Below, piece by piece: positions 1 to 8,038 of a stretch of 64,000 nucleotides of DNA. Source of the DNA: Tropicimonas sp033101155 (lineage in GTDB: Bacteria > Pseudomonadota > Alphaproteobacteria > Rhodobacterales > Rhodobacteraceae). The stretch covers positions 82,658 through 146,657 of the forward strand of contig NZ_JAWMPX010000012.1 of the NCBI RefSeq assembly GCF_033101155.1, given 5' to 3'. Each line of letters starts with the position of its first letter. The first letter of the stretch is position 1. The notes beneath the pieces were generated by a model that had not been told where the DNA came from, did no database searches, and saw only the letters and a list, made by a program, of their open reading frames with translations. The position numbers and the translations under genes were made by a program.

Positions 1-423
1 CGGATGGAGCGCGTCTTCCGCACCGCACCGCCCGGCCCGGTCCTCATCATCGGCGCGGATATTCCCGGCGTCACATCCCGGCATATCGACACTGCCTTCC
101 GCGCCCTCGGCACGCATGAGGCGGTGCTCGGCCCGGCGCCCGATGGCGGCTACTGGCTGATCGGCCTGAAACGCAGCCGCCCGGTCCCGCCCGCGCTGTT
201 CGAAAACGTCCGTTGGTCGACACCCCACGCCATGGAAGACACCTTGCGCAGCCTTGGTCCGGTCCGCGTGGCCGTTACCGACGTGTTGCATGACATTGAC
301 ACAGTTGCAGACCTTGACCGCCTGCGCAGTCAGCCCTCGCCCGCGCCCCAATCCGCCGCCTGCATTTCTCGCAACCGACTCGCAGTGCGCTCGAATTCGA
401 AGGTTCCCTCCCCCTCGAGATAG
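1..423 (+). CDS. DUF2064 / TIGR04282-type glycosyltransferase, 5' end outside window
   Basis: This is the C-terminal part of a DUF2064 protein, a GT-A-like nucleotidyl/glycosyl transferase family often found next to radical SAM/selenodomain genes. The recognisable family blocks are IIGADIPG (strand with the acidic metal site), GPAPDGGYWLIGLKR, and the closing DIDTVADLDRL. The reading frame is open to the first base of the window, so the true start lies upstream; the ATG at base 4 is internal. The last 30 or so residues (PSPAPQSAACIS onward) look non-homologous and lie antisense to the 3' end of zapE, which overlaps by 94 bp convergently. Substrate is unknown. Confidence 0.8.
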   Translation, partial: RMERVFRTAPPGPVLIIGADIPGVTSRHIDTAFRALGTHEAVLGPAPDGGYWLIGLKRSRPVPPALFENVRWSTPHAMEDTLRSLGPVRVAVTDVLHDIDTVADLDRLRSQPSPAPQSAACISRNRLAVRSNSKVPSPSR

Positions 424-1430
424 AGCATTTCCGGTTCGGCGGCTGCGGTGCAGATCAGCTTCACTTTCGCCTCGTAGAGCGCGTCGATCAGGGTCACGAA
501 GCGCTTCGCCTCGTTGAAGTTCGACCGCCCCAGGCAGGGAATATCCGTCAGGACCAGCACCTTGGCGGTCTCCGCGATTGCGAGGTAATCCGCCGGTCCG
601 AGCGGGACGCCGCAAAGATCGAAGAAGCCCGCCCGCGCCACGCCGTTTCGGAAGGCCGGGATCTCCACCGGCCGCGCCTTGACCGTCAGCACCAGTGGTG
701 GCGCATCTCCGCCGGAGAGGTCGTCCCAGACCGACTGGATTGCCGCGCGTGCGCTGTGATCGTTGGGCGTGAAATAGACCGGTGAGCCCGCGAGCCTGTC
801 CTGCCGGTAATCCGTGTCCGACACCAGCTCATGCACGACCATGCGCGTCTTGATCATGTCGATGAAAGGCAGGAAAAGGTCGCGCTGCAGCCCGTTCTTG
901 TAGAGATCGTCCGGCACTCGGTTGGAGGTGGTGACCACCACGACTCCGGCGGCGAAGAGCCGTTCGAAGAGCCGCCCCACGATCATGGCGTCGGCGATAT
1001 CGGAGATCTGCATCTCGTCGAAACAGAGCAGGTCGACATGGGCGATCACCTCGTCGGCCACCGGCAGGATCGCATCATTGACCTTGCGCTTGCGCGCCTC
1101 GTGCAGCCCGGAATGGACCTCCTGCATGAAGGCGTGGAAATGGACGCGCCGCTTGCGCGGGGTGCGCACGGCTTCGAAGAACAGGTCCATCAACATGGAC
1201 TTTCCGCGCCCAACGCCGCCCCAGAGGTAGAGCCCCCGCACCGGCTCGGGCTCGACGGGTTTGGAGAACAGCCCCCGCAACCCGCTCACCTTCGGTTGCG
1301 CCGTGGCGCGATGCGCCAACTCGTGCCGTACGCGCTCCAACTCGGGCAGCGCAGCGGCCTGGGCCGTGTCAGGCGTCAACAGCCCTTCAGCGGCACGGTC
1401 ATTGTAGATTTCGATCAGTGTCCGGGTCAT
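330..1430 (-). CDS. zapE: Cell division protein ZapE (AFG1-like ATPase)
   Basis: A 366-residue P-loop ATPase of the AFG1/ZapE family. Walker A GGVGRGKS is at residues 71-78, Walker B DLLCFDE at about 133-139, and the family block TSNRVPDDLYKNGLQRDLFLPFI follows. ZapE associates with the FtsZ ring in Escherichia coli and is related to mitochondrial AFG1/LACE1, which handles respiratory-complex subunits; the role here is inferred from family. The length is normal for the family. The gene lies 208 bp downstream of maiA on the same strand but does not look like part of that operon. Its 3' end overlaps the DUF2064 gene convergently. Confidence 0.95.
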   Translation of the reverse strand: MTRTLIEIYNDRAAEGLLTPDTAQAAALPELERVRHELAHRATAQPKVSGLRGLFSKPVEPEPVRGLYLWGGVGRGKSMLMDLFFEAVRTPRKRRVHFHAFMQEVHSGLHEARKRKVNDAILPVADEVIAHVDLLCFDEMQISDIADAMIVGRLFERLFAAGVVVVTTSNRVPDDLYKNGLQRDLFLPFIDMIKTRMVVHELVSDTDYRQDRLAGSPVYFTPNDHSARAAIQSVWDDLSGGDAPPLVLTVKARPVEIPAFRNGVARAGFFDLCGVPLGPADYLAIAETAKVLVLTDIPCLGRSNFNEAKRFVTLIDALYEAKVKLICTAAAEPEMLYLEGEGTFEFERTASRLREMQAADWGAGEG

Positions 1431-1638
1431 TTGGGACGGTTTAGGCGTGGTTGTCAGAATTTGGAAGCCGCCATCGGTCGCAGGCGAAGCACGGCATGGA
1501 ATCCTGACCGGCCCGAGGGGGCTTCTCGGGGGGCGATAACCTAAGCGGCCACGGATTCCCGACAGGCGTCAACAAAGGCCCCGTTGCCGTCTGGCGGTCT
1601 CGCGGATCAGGGGAGAACGTTGTCCACCCCGATGCGGG

Positions 1639-2271
1639 TCATGGTGCGTCTGGCTGGTTCTCGGGACGGGCGGCGTCGAATGCGGGCAATATGAGCAAGT
1701 CCCGTTCAATCTCCAAAAGCCGTGCAAATGGGGCAAGGTCGAGTCCCCAGCGATGGGCATTGTAGAGCTGCGCCACGAGGCAGATATCGGCGAGCATTGG
1801 CGCGTCCCCGAAACAGTAACGTGTGTTCGCTGGCAGCATCTGCTGGAAGGCGGCGAGCCCCTCTGCCATCCAGTGAAGCATCCAGGCCTTTGCCGCCTCG
1901 TTATCCACGCCATGTTCGGTCTTGAGCCGGTTGATGATGCGCAGGTTGTTCACCGGGTGGATGTCCAACGCAACAAGATGGGCGGCTGCCTGCACATGGG
2001 CTCGGTCAAGAGGATCGGCGGGCAAGAGCGGCGGCTCCGGGACGAGATGATCGAGATAGTCGAGGATCGCGAGCGATTGCGTCAGCACCGTCCCGTCCGC
2101 GAGCTCCAGTGTCGGCACGCCTGCGCCGGGGTTCAACGCACGATAGGCCGGGCTGCGCTGCGCGCCGGACAGAAGGTCCACCGGCACGGTTTCATAGGTC
2201 AGCCCCTTGAGGTTGAGCGCAATGCGAACGCGGTAGGACGTGGTCGAGCGCCAATAGGAATGGAGCTTCAT
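1639..2271 (-). CDS. maiA: Maleylacetoacetate isomerase (zeta-class GST)
   Basis: A 210-residue glutathione S-transferase-fold protein. The N-terminal block SYWRSTTSYRVRIALNLKG carries the active-site Ser-Ser region of the zeta class, followed by GVPTLELADGTVLTQSLAILDYL, which binds the glutathione glutamyl part. The enzyme converts maleylacetoacetate (or maleylpyruvate) to the fumaryl isomer with glutathione as cofactor, in the homogentisate or gentisate pathway. It is the last gene of a tight minus-strand operon: its ATG overlaps the stop of the DUF2783 gene by 4 bp. No fumarylacetoacetase or ring-cleavage dioxygenase is present in the window. Confidence 0.92.
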   Translation of the reverse strand: MKLHSYWRSTTSYRVRIALNLKGLTYETVPVDLLSGAQRSPAYRALNPGAGVPTLELADGTVLTQSLAILDYLDHLVPEPPLLPADPLDRAHVQAAAHLVALDIHPVNNLRIINRLKTEHGVDNEAAKAWMLHWMAEGLAAFQQMLPANTRYCFGDAPMLADICLVAQLYNAHRWGLDLAPFARLLEIERDLLILPAFDAARPENQPDAP

Positions 2272-2468
2272 GCGGGCCCCGTCTTGCGCGCCGCTTCCAA
2301 CGCGGCGGAGAGCGTTTCCCGGTCACCGATATGGTTGGCCAGGATCAGCACGAGGCGGGCGTTGAGCGCATCGCTTTCCGCCTTGTTCAACCCGTCATGG
2401 GCGGCGAGGAGGTCGGCGTAGAAATCATCCGCGCCATCGATATTCGGAGTCAGGATCAGGGCGCTCAT
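2268..2468 (-). CDS. DUF2783 small protein
   Basis: A 66-residue acidic protein with the family pattern ALILTPNIDGADDFYADLL near its start and LNARLVLILANHIGD in the middle. I recognise it as DUF2783, a small family usually found beside flavin monooxygenases in aromatic degradation clusters. There is no signal peptide or membrane segment. It overlaps the monooxygenase stop by 4 bp and the maiA start by 4 bp, so it is almost certainly translationally coupled to both. The function is unknown; an accessory role for the monooxygenase is an inference from strict linkage. Confidence 0.8.
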   Translation of the reverse strand: MSALILTPNIDGADDFYADLLAAHDGLNKAESDALNARLVLILANHIGDRETLSAALEAARKTGPA

Positions 2469-4087
2469 GCCGGGATCTCCTTGGCGCAGGCCCTGCGCAG
2501 CGCCGAGCGGAGCCGGGTTTCGTCGTAGCTGTCGAAGCGGGCGACGACATGTTGGTCCGGACGGATCAGGTAGATCGCGGAGGTCGCTCCGCCGAGATAG
2601 CGCTCCGCCAGCGCGCCGGTCGGGTCATCTGTCGCCGAAAGCGCGAGACGGCGCAGTGTGATGCCGTCCACGTCCAGCCGGTCGGGCGCGTCGCAATCGA
2701 GCGTGAGCAGCGTGAACCCATTGCCGATCTGGCGCAGCAGGAAGCCGTCGTCCAACGGGGCGTCGGGGCAGGGGGCGCCGGGGCGGCTGCGTTCCGGGCC
2801 GTCGGGCAGCGCGTCGGGCGTGTTCAACGGAGAGCCGTCATGGGTGCAGGGCACCGAGAGGCGGCCGGAATTGACCAGCGGACGGGCGAAGGGATGATGC
2901 TCGGACAGATCGAGAACCGCGTCGCGCAGGATCCGGCTCATCTCCGATTTTGGAGTGATGAAATCGGTGGAACGGGAGGAGTTGAGGATATTCTCTTCGG
3001 CCCCCTGGATGCGTTCGGCATCATAGCTGTCGAGTAGGGTTTCAGGCGCCAGTCCGTCCATCACCAGCTTGAGCTTCCAGACGAGGTTATCCGTGTCCTG
3101 AACCCCGGAATTGGCACCGCGTGCGCCGAAGGGCGAGACCTGATGCGCGCTGTCGCCGGCGAAGATCACCCGGCCGTGACGGAACTTCTCCATCCGTCGA
3201 CATTGGAACGTGTAGATCGAGACCCATTCCAGCTCGAATTTCACGTCCTCGCCCAGCATCGCCTTGAGCCGGGGGATAACGTTTTCCGGCTTCTTCTCTT
3301 CGGCCTTGTCGATGTCCCAACCGAGCTGGAGATCGATCCGCCAGACCCCGTCGGGCTGCTTGTGCAGCAGCGCCGACTGGCCGCGATTGAAGGGCGGGTC
3401 GAACCAGAACCAGCGTTCGGTTGGGAAATCGGCCTCCATCACCACATCGGCGATGAGGAAATTGTCTTCGAAGACACGTCCGATGAAATCCAGCCCGAGC
3501 ATCGCGCGGGTTGGCGAAGCGGCGCCGTCGCAGGCGATGAGCCACTCGGCTTCGAGATCGTATTCCCCCTCCGGCGTGTCGACCAGCAGTGCCACGTGGT
3601 TTCGCGTCTGCTCGACCCGCAAGACCTTGCTGCCGCCCCGGATCTCGATGGGCTTGCCCTCGGCTTCAAGTTCCCGGACCCGCTCCACGAGATATTGCTC
3701 GAAATAGTATTGCTGCAGATTGATGAAGGCCGGCCGCTCATGACCTTCCTCCGGCAGCAGGTTGAACTCATAGACCTGCCGCTCTTCGAAGAAGACCTTG
3801 CCGGTTTCCCATTCGACGCCTTTCTCCACCATCGGCTGGCCGCAGCCCAGCCGGTCGAGGATCTCCAGCGGGCGCTTGGCGAAACAGATGGCGCGGGAGC
3901 CGAAGCTCACCTTGTCATTCTCGTCCAGCACCACGACCGGCACGTCCTGCTGTGCCAGATCGATTGCGGCCGCGAGCCCGATCGGACCTGCGCCGATCAC
4001 CACGACCGGATGGCGAATGGCATGAGCGCAGCCCTGATCCGGGCTGCGTTGATATCCGTAGAGCGGTTGCTCGAAGATTTTTTTCAT
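2465..4087 (-). CDS. FAD-dependent aromatic monooxygenase (class A, MhpA-like)
   Basis: A 540-residue class A flavoprotein hydroxylase. It shows the FAD dinucleotide motif VIGAGPIGLAAAIDL near residue 30, the DG motif ACDGAASPTRAMLG in the middle, and the GD motif FAGDSAHQVSPFGARGANSG. Such enzymes use NAD(P)H and O2 to hydroxylate phenolic acids in the cytoplasm. I chose the ATG at 4087 because GGGGGGAGAG lies just upstream; an extension to 4129 would lack a ribosome binding site. The gene follows the MBL-fold gene by 20 bp and overlaps DUF2783. With maiA downstream, a product entering the homogentisate or gentisate route is likely. The exact substrate cannot be read from the sequence. Confidence 0.88.
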   Translation of the reverse strand: MKKIFEQPLYGYQRSPDQGCAHAIRHPVVVIGAGPIGLAAAIDLAQQDVPVVVLDENDKVSFGSRAICFAKRPLEILDRLGCGQPMVEKGVEWETGKVFFEERQVYEFNLLPEEGHERPAFINLQQYYFEQYLVERVRELEAEGKPIEIRGGSKVLRVEQTRNHVALLVDTPEGEYDLEAEWLIACDGAASPTRAMLGLDFIGRVFEDNFLIADVVMEADFPTERWFWFDPPFNRGQSALLHKQPDGVWRIDLQLGWDIDKAEEKKPENVIPRLKAMLGEDVKFELEWVSIYTFQCRRMEKFRHGRVIFAGDSAHQVSPFGARGANSGVQDTDNLVWKLKLVMDGLAPETLLDSYDAERIQGAEENILNSSRSTDFITPKSEMSRILRDAVLDLSEHHPFARPLVNSGRLSVPCTHDGSPLNTPDALPDGPERSRPGAPCPDAPLDDGFLLRQIGNGFTLLTLDCDAPDRLDVDGITLRRLALSATDDPTGALAERYLGGATSAIYLIRPDQHVVARFDSYDETRLRSALRRACAKEIPA

Positions 4088-4107
4088 CTCTCCCCCCATG
4101 ATGCGGG

Positions 4108-5058
4108 TCAGCCCTGAAGCTGGGCCCACATTTCCAGGTCGCGTTCGGCGGTCCAGATGCGTGGGGTATCGATGCCGCGAGCCTCGTCAAAAGCGCGCGC
4201 GACGTTGAAGGGCAGGCAATGCTCGTATATGGCGTAATCGGCGAATTTCGGGTCACATTCCGCGCGAACAGCGTCCCAGGCGTCCTTGAGAGAGCCTCCA
4301 CGTGCTGCGACCTTTGCCGCCGGACGATAGGTGGAAAGGACGAAATCGCGCGTGTTCTCGATGGCCTTGCCGACCATCGCCTTGCCCACCAGTGCGTCGC
4401 CGCGTCCCGGCGCGATGGCGTCCACGTCATAGGCGGCGATGTTGTCGAGTGTCCCGGACCAGTCCTTGAAATGCCCGTCGCCGCAATAGCAGGCAGAGTG
4501 GTACTCGACGATATCGCCGGTAAACATGACGTTCTGATCCGGCACATGGATGACCATGTCACCCGCCGTATGAGCGCGGCCGAGCTGCATCAGGTCGACC
4601 CGGCGCTTGCCGAGAAAGACCGACATGCGACCCGTAAAGCTCGTCGTCGGCCAGGTCAGGCCGGGAATGCTCTCATGGCCTTCGAACAGGCGCGGGAAAC
4701 GCTGGAACTCGCTGTCCCAATCTTCCTGCCCACGCTCTACCACCATGGCGCGCGCCGCATCCGACATCAGGATCTGTTGCGCGCCAAAGGCCGAGGCGCC
4801 AAGAACGCGGACGGCGTGATAATGGGTCAGCGCGATATGGGTGATCGGCTTGTCGGTCACCTCGCGGACCTTTTCGATCACCTTGTTGGCCAGCCGCGGA
4901 GTGGCCTGCGCCTCGACGATCATCACCGACTCGTCGCCGATGATCACGCCCGAGTTCGGATCCCCCTCGGCGGTGAAGGCGTAGAGCCCTTCGCCAACCT
5001 CGGTGAAGCTGATCGTCTTCTCGCTCATATCCCCTTGGGATGCGAATTCCCTGGCCAT
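4108..5058 (-). CDS. Metallo-beta-lactamase-fold protein with altered metal motif
   Basis: A 316-residue MBL-fold protein, first gene of the aromatic operon. The fold is indicated by GVIIGDESVMIVEAQ, THYHAVR in place of the usual HxHxDH, GRAHTAGDMVIHVPDQNVMFTGDIV, and APGRGDALVG where GHG is normal. The Asp-His pair of motif 2 and the last His are therefore replaced, so a standard dinuclear zinc site is unlikely. The chosen start at 5058 has AGGGAGGGG upstream; an in-frame ATG at 5028 with AAGGGG is also possible. A promoter with MarR-type operators lies 69-97 bp upstream. The substrate is unknown; a thioester or lactone hydrolase role in the pathway is inference. Confidence 0.82.
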   Translation of the reverse strand: MAREFASQGDMSEKTISFTEVGEGLYAFTAEGDPNSGVIIGDESVMIVEAQATPRLANKVIEKVREVTDKPITHIALTHYHAVRVLGASAFGAQQILMSDAARAMVVERGQEDWDSEFQRFPRLFEGHESIPGLTWPTTSFTGRMSVFLGKRRVDLMQLGRAHTAGDMVIHVPDQNVMFTGDIVEYHSACYCGDGHFKDWSGTLDNIAAYDVDAIAPGRGDALVGKAMVGKAIENTRDFVLSTYRPAAKVAARGGSLKDAWDAVRAECDPKFADYAIYEHCLPFNVARAFDEARGIDTPRIWTAERDLEMWAQLQG

Positions 5059-5126
5059 CCGGGCCCCCTCCCTGTTTCGCCGGCGCCATTCTTGCGTTGC
5101 CCCGGTGCGCGCGCTAATTTGACCGG

Positions 5127-5155
5127 AATATCGTTTCAGTCGCAACGATTGTCAA
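5127..5155 (-). promoter_or_regulatory. Sigma70-type promoter of the monooxygenase operon
   Basis: On the minus strand a perfect -35 TTGACA (5150-5155) is separated by exactly 17 bp from -10 GATATT (5127-5132). It faces the MBL-fold gene. The whole spacer is occupied by the imperfect palindrome at 5131-5148, and the second palindrome starts 3 bp upstream of the -35, so binding there would block RNA polymerase. Confidence 0.75.
5131..5148. promoter_or_regulatory. Operator O1 (imperfect 18-bp palindrome)
   Basis: TCGTTTCAGTCGCAACGA is an imperfect palindrome identical to operator O2 at 15 of 18 positions. It fills the -35/-10 spacer of the minus-strand operon promoter. Its length and symmetry are typical of MarR dimer sites, and the divergent gene 5194-5685 encodes a MarR protein. 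Confidence 0.72.
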
Positions 5156-5157
5156 TC

Positions 5158-5175
5158 TCGTTTCGATCGAAACGA
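5158..5175. promoter_or_regulatory. Operator O2 (perfect 18-bp palindrome)
   Basis: TCGTTTCGATCGAAACGA is a perfect 18-bp palindrome, 27 bp from O1 centre to centre and 18 bp before the marR ATG. It should bind the adjacent MarR regulator and could autoregulate it as well as repress the operon. Confidence 0.78.
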
Positions 5176-5193
5176 AATCCGACGGAGGCCGCC

Positions 5194-5685
5194 ATGGCAA
5201 GTGATGTGTTCAACCTGTCCGAATTCCTGCCGTATCGGCTTGCGGTTCTCTCGGAGCGGATCAGCAAGCGGATCTCGTTGGTCTATGGCGAGAAATACGG
5301 GCTGTCTCTGCCGGAATGGCGGGTCATCGTGCATCTGTCGCGCTGTCACCGGGTGTCGGTGCGGGAGATCCACAATTGTGTGAACCTCGAAAAGCCGCGC
5401 GTGAGCCGTGCGGTGTCGCGGCTGGAAGCGGCGGGGCTTGTGGTCAAAGAAGCGGGGGCAGAAGATCACCGGCTGGTCGAGATCTCGCTGACGAAGGCCG
5501 GCTGGAAAGTGCTCGACGGGATCGTGCCGGAAGCCCTGGCGGTCGAAGCGCGGCTTCTGGGGCGGTTGTCGGAGGCGGAGCAGGAGACGCTGGTCGCTCT
5601 GATGGAGCGGCTACATGGCGAACTGGACGAGGATCCGAAGGCAGTACCGCGCTCGCGTATGGATCTGGCGCAAGTCGAGACCTGA
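5194..5685 (+). CDS. MarR-family transcriptional regulator
   Basis: A 163-residue winged-helix regulator. The recognition region reads VSVREIHNCVNLEKPRVSRAVSRLEAAGLV, followed by the wing AGAEDHRLVEISLTKAGW, the classical MarR pattern (D-x-R). The ATG at 5194 is preceded by CGGAGG. It is transcribed divergently from the monooxygenase operon, and two 18-bp palindromes lie in the shared intergenic region, so it most likely represses the operon until an aromatic acid or its CoA ester binds. The ligand is not deducible. Confidence 0.92.
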   Translation: MASDVFNLSEFLPYRLAVLSERISKRISLVYGEKYGLSLPEWRVIVHLSRCHRVSVREIHNCVNLEKPRVSRAVSRLEAAGLVVKEAGAEDHRLVEISLTKAGWKVLDGIVPEALAVEARLLGRLSEAEQETLVALMERLHGELDEDPKAVPRSRMDLAQVET

Positions 5686-5877
5686 CTGACCTTCGCACAA
5701 ACCGGCGATCAAAGCGCAGCCGCGCCCGCGCAGCGGGCGCTACCCCCGACGGGCGGAGCGCATCTCCGATGCGGTTCGACGGGAGGGAAGCTCGCCCGTC
5801 CGGTCGAAATGTCACGGCGGATTGTCTCTCCCAGCCCCGCGCATTAAAGTGCGCGCGCGGCCGATCGGGCCGCGTCG

Positions 5878-6020
5878 TTCTCAGGGCGGGGTGAAATTCC
5901 CCACCGGCGGTATGTGGCCTCCGAGCCGCGAGCCCGCGAGCGCCTCCCTTCCGGGGAGGGTCAGCAGATCCGGTGAGAAGCCGGAGCCGACGGTTAAAGT
6001 CCGGATGAAAGAGAGCGGAC
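5878..6020 (+). ncRNA. FMN riboswitch (RFN element)
   Basis: The conserved RFN blocks are present in order: TCAGGGCGGGGTGAAATTCC, CACCGGCGGTA, GCCCGCGAGCGCC, GGTCAGCAGATCCGGTGA, GCCGGAGCCGACGGTTAAAGT and CGGATGAAAGAGAGCG (each partly abbreviated to the core). It lies about 77 nt upstream of the RibN-like transporter. TGTCCT at 6052-6057 is complementary to AGGACA at 6086-6091, which contains the Shine-Dalgarno bases of that gene. There is no T-run, so FMN probably controls translation initiation rather than termination. Confidence 0.95.
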
Positions 6021-6096
6021 ATCGGCTTGCCCTCGCAGGGGCCGGTCGCGTTGTCCTGTCTGCCTTGAGTCGTGAGCGGAGAGAAAGGACATCGCC

Positions 6097-6990
6097 ATGA
6101 CTCGCATACCCAACGCATTCGGCCCCATGGCCGCCGGTGCGTTTTTCATGATCGCGGCGGGGGCGCTGTTTGCCGCCGTCAACACGCTGGTCCAGTATGG
6201 TGCCATGGTGCAGGGGATCGCCCCGGCCCGGCTCGCCTTCTGGCAATATCTCATCGCCTTCTGTTTCTCGCTGCCCTGGCTCTGGGCCCATGGAATCGCC
6301 GCCCTCCGCACGCGCGCGCTTGGTTGGCACCTGCTGCGGGTCGGTTTCGCGGCGGCAGGGGTGCAGCTCTGGGTCGCCGGGCTCGCGCATGTGCCGATCT
6401 GGCAGGCCATTGCATTGATCATGCTGGCGCCCATGTTCGTCACCATCGGTGCCGTGGTCTTCCTGCGCGAGGTCGCAAGCGCGCAACGCTGGACGGCGGT
6501 CGCGGTCGGGTTCGCGGGTGGTATGGTCATCCTCGCCCCGTGGTCGGAGGCTTTCACACCTCATGCGTTGCTGCCGGTAGGCGCGGCGGCGTTCTGGGCG
6601 GCCTCCTCCGTCGTGACCAAGTTCCTCACCTGGCGCGAGACGCCAGAATCGCTCACGGTCTACCTTCTGCTCCTTCTGACACCGGTCAATGCGGCTGTGG
6701 CATGGGGCGACGGGTTTGGGCTCGATTTCGGGACGTCGGGGCTTTTGCTCCTTTCGACCGGGCTGCTGACGGCACTTGCGCAATACGCCATCGCGCGGGC
6801 CTACAGTCTCGCGGATGCCGCCTATTTGCAGCCCTTCGATCATGTGAAGCTGGTCTTCAACGTGCTGCTGGGCGCGGCGGTCTTCGGGTTCTACCCGCCG
6901 GGGAGCCTGTGGATCGGTGCGGCACTGATAATCGGGGCGTCGTCCTGGTTGCTGCTGCAAGAGGAGGGGGAGGTCGAAGCGACGGCGTGA
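6097..6990 (+). CDS. ribN: RibN-like riboflavin transporter (EamA/DMT family)
   Basis: A 297-residue inner membrane protein with about ten hydrophobic segments forming two EamA repeats (roughly residues 10-140 and 150-290). General EamA proteins export metabolites, but this one lies directly behind an FMN riboswitch, the arrangement described for the riboflavin uptake protein RibN of rhizobia. The start ATG has AAAGGA 7 bp upstream. Function as a riboflavin importer is inferred from the riboswitch, not from residues in the protein. It ends with an acidic tail. Downstream is pheA on the other strand. Confidence 0.82.
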   Translation: MTRIPNAFGPMAAGAFFMIAAGALFAAVNTLVQYGAMVQGIAPARLAFWQYLIAFCFSLPWLWAHGIAALRTRALGWHLLRVGFAAAGVQLWVAGLAHVPIWQAIALIMLAPMFVTIGAVVFLREVASAQRWTAVAVGFAGGMVILAPWSEAFTPHALLPVGAAAFWAASSVVTKFLTWRETPESLTVYLLLLLTPVNAAVAWGDGFGLDFGTSGLLLLSTGLLTALAQYAIARAYSLADAAYLQPFDHVKLVFNVLLGAAVFGFYPPGSLWIGAALIIGASSWLLLQEEGEVEATA

Positions 6991-7074
6991 ATGGCCGTCG
7001 CTTTCAACCGCTCTCAGGTATTGGGGCATGGCACGGGGTGACGGCCGAAAAGCCGCCGTGCCAAAGCCTGCCCG

Positions 7075-7914
7075 TCAGTTCCTTCGCGGATCGGCCGGAT
7101 AGACGCCCAGGACGTCCAGCCGGTCGGTGAAGTATTCCAGTTCTTCCAGCGCGAGCTGGACCGAACGATCTTCCGGATGCCCTTCGATATCGGCGTAGAA
7201 CTGCGTCGCCGTGAAGGAGCCGTCGACCATGTAGCTTTCCAGCTTGGTCATGTTCACGCCATTGGTCGCAAACCCGCCCATCGCCTTGTAGAGGGCGGCC
7301 GGTATGTTGCGGACCCGGAACACGAATGTCGTCATCATCTGCTCGTCGCCGCGTCGCGTCATGTTGGGCTCGCGCGACATGATGAGGAAACGCGTCGTGT
7401 TGTGGTCCTGATCCTCGATATGCCGGGCGAGGATATTGAGCCCGTAGGTGTCGGCCGCGAGGTCCGACGCCAGCGCCCCCACGTTGCGCTCCCCATTCTT
7501 GGCAATATCGGCGGCGGCGCCGGCACTGTCGGCCGCCGCTTCACCGCGAATCCCCAGTTGGTCGAGGAATCCGCGCGATTGTGGCAGCAGCACCAGGTGC
7601 GCCCGCACCACCTCGATCTCGTCGAGATGCACGCCGGGCAGCGCCATCAGCGAGATATGCACCCGCACGAAGGCCTCGTCGATGATATGCAACCCGCTCT
7701 CGGGCAGCAGACGGTGAATATCGGCCACGCGCCCATAGGTCGTGTTCTCCACCGGCAGCATGGCGAGATCCGCCTTGCCGGATTGGACTGCCTCGATGGT
7801 TTCTTCGAATGTATGGCAGGGCAACGGATCATAATCGGGGCGCGCGTCATGGCAGGCCTGGTGCGAATAGGCACCAAGCTCTCCCTGGAAGGCTATGCGA
7901 GGACGGTCGGTCAT
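7075..7914 (-). CDS. pheA: Prephenate dehydratase
   Basis: A 279-residue monofunctional enzyme converting prephenate to phenylpyruvate in phenylalanine synthesis. The dehydratase domain starts RIAFQGELGAYSHQAC and contains LPVENTTYGRV and the catalytic NTTRFLIM segment. A C-terminal ACT domain contains the ESYM variant of the ESRP phenylalanine-sensing motif, then GSFTATQFYADIEGH. The ATG at 7914 was chosen because family proteins begin a few residues before RIAFQG; no strong ribosome binding site is visible. It is divergent from the cytochrome cy gene, an arrangement common in Rhodobacterales. Confidence 0.95.
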   Translation of the reverse strand: MTDRPRIAFQGELGAYSHQACHDARPDYDPLPCHTFEETIEAVQSGKADLAMLPVENTTYGRVADIHRLLPESGLHIIDEAFVRVHISLMALPGVHLDEIEVVRAHLVLLPQSRGFLDQLGIRGEAAADSAGAAADIAKNGERNVGALASDLAADTYGLNILARHIEDQDHNTTRFLIMSREPNMTRRGDEQMMTTFVFRVRNIPAALYKAMGGFATNGVNMTKLESYMVDGSFTATQFYADIEGHPEDRSVQLALEELEYFTDRLDVLGVYPADPRRN

Positions 7915-8038
7915 TGGTATTTCGCAGACATATTCAAGAAGATGCGACTTTTTGGCGGGACTTTGGTCAAACTTCATCTTGCGTGAAGGGGGCGGAACCA
8001 TGATAGATGCGCGAAACGTTTGTTTAGCGGGATGCGAC

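Noticed and set aside
1431..1638. A further gene or fumarylacetoacetase fragment between zapE and maiA.
   Set aside because: No frame of useful length or family pattern was found in these 208 bp.
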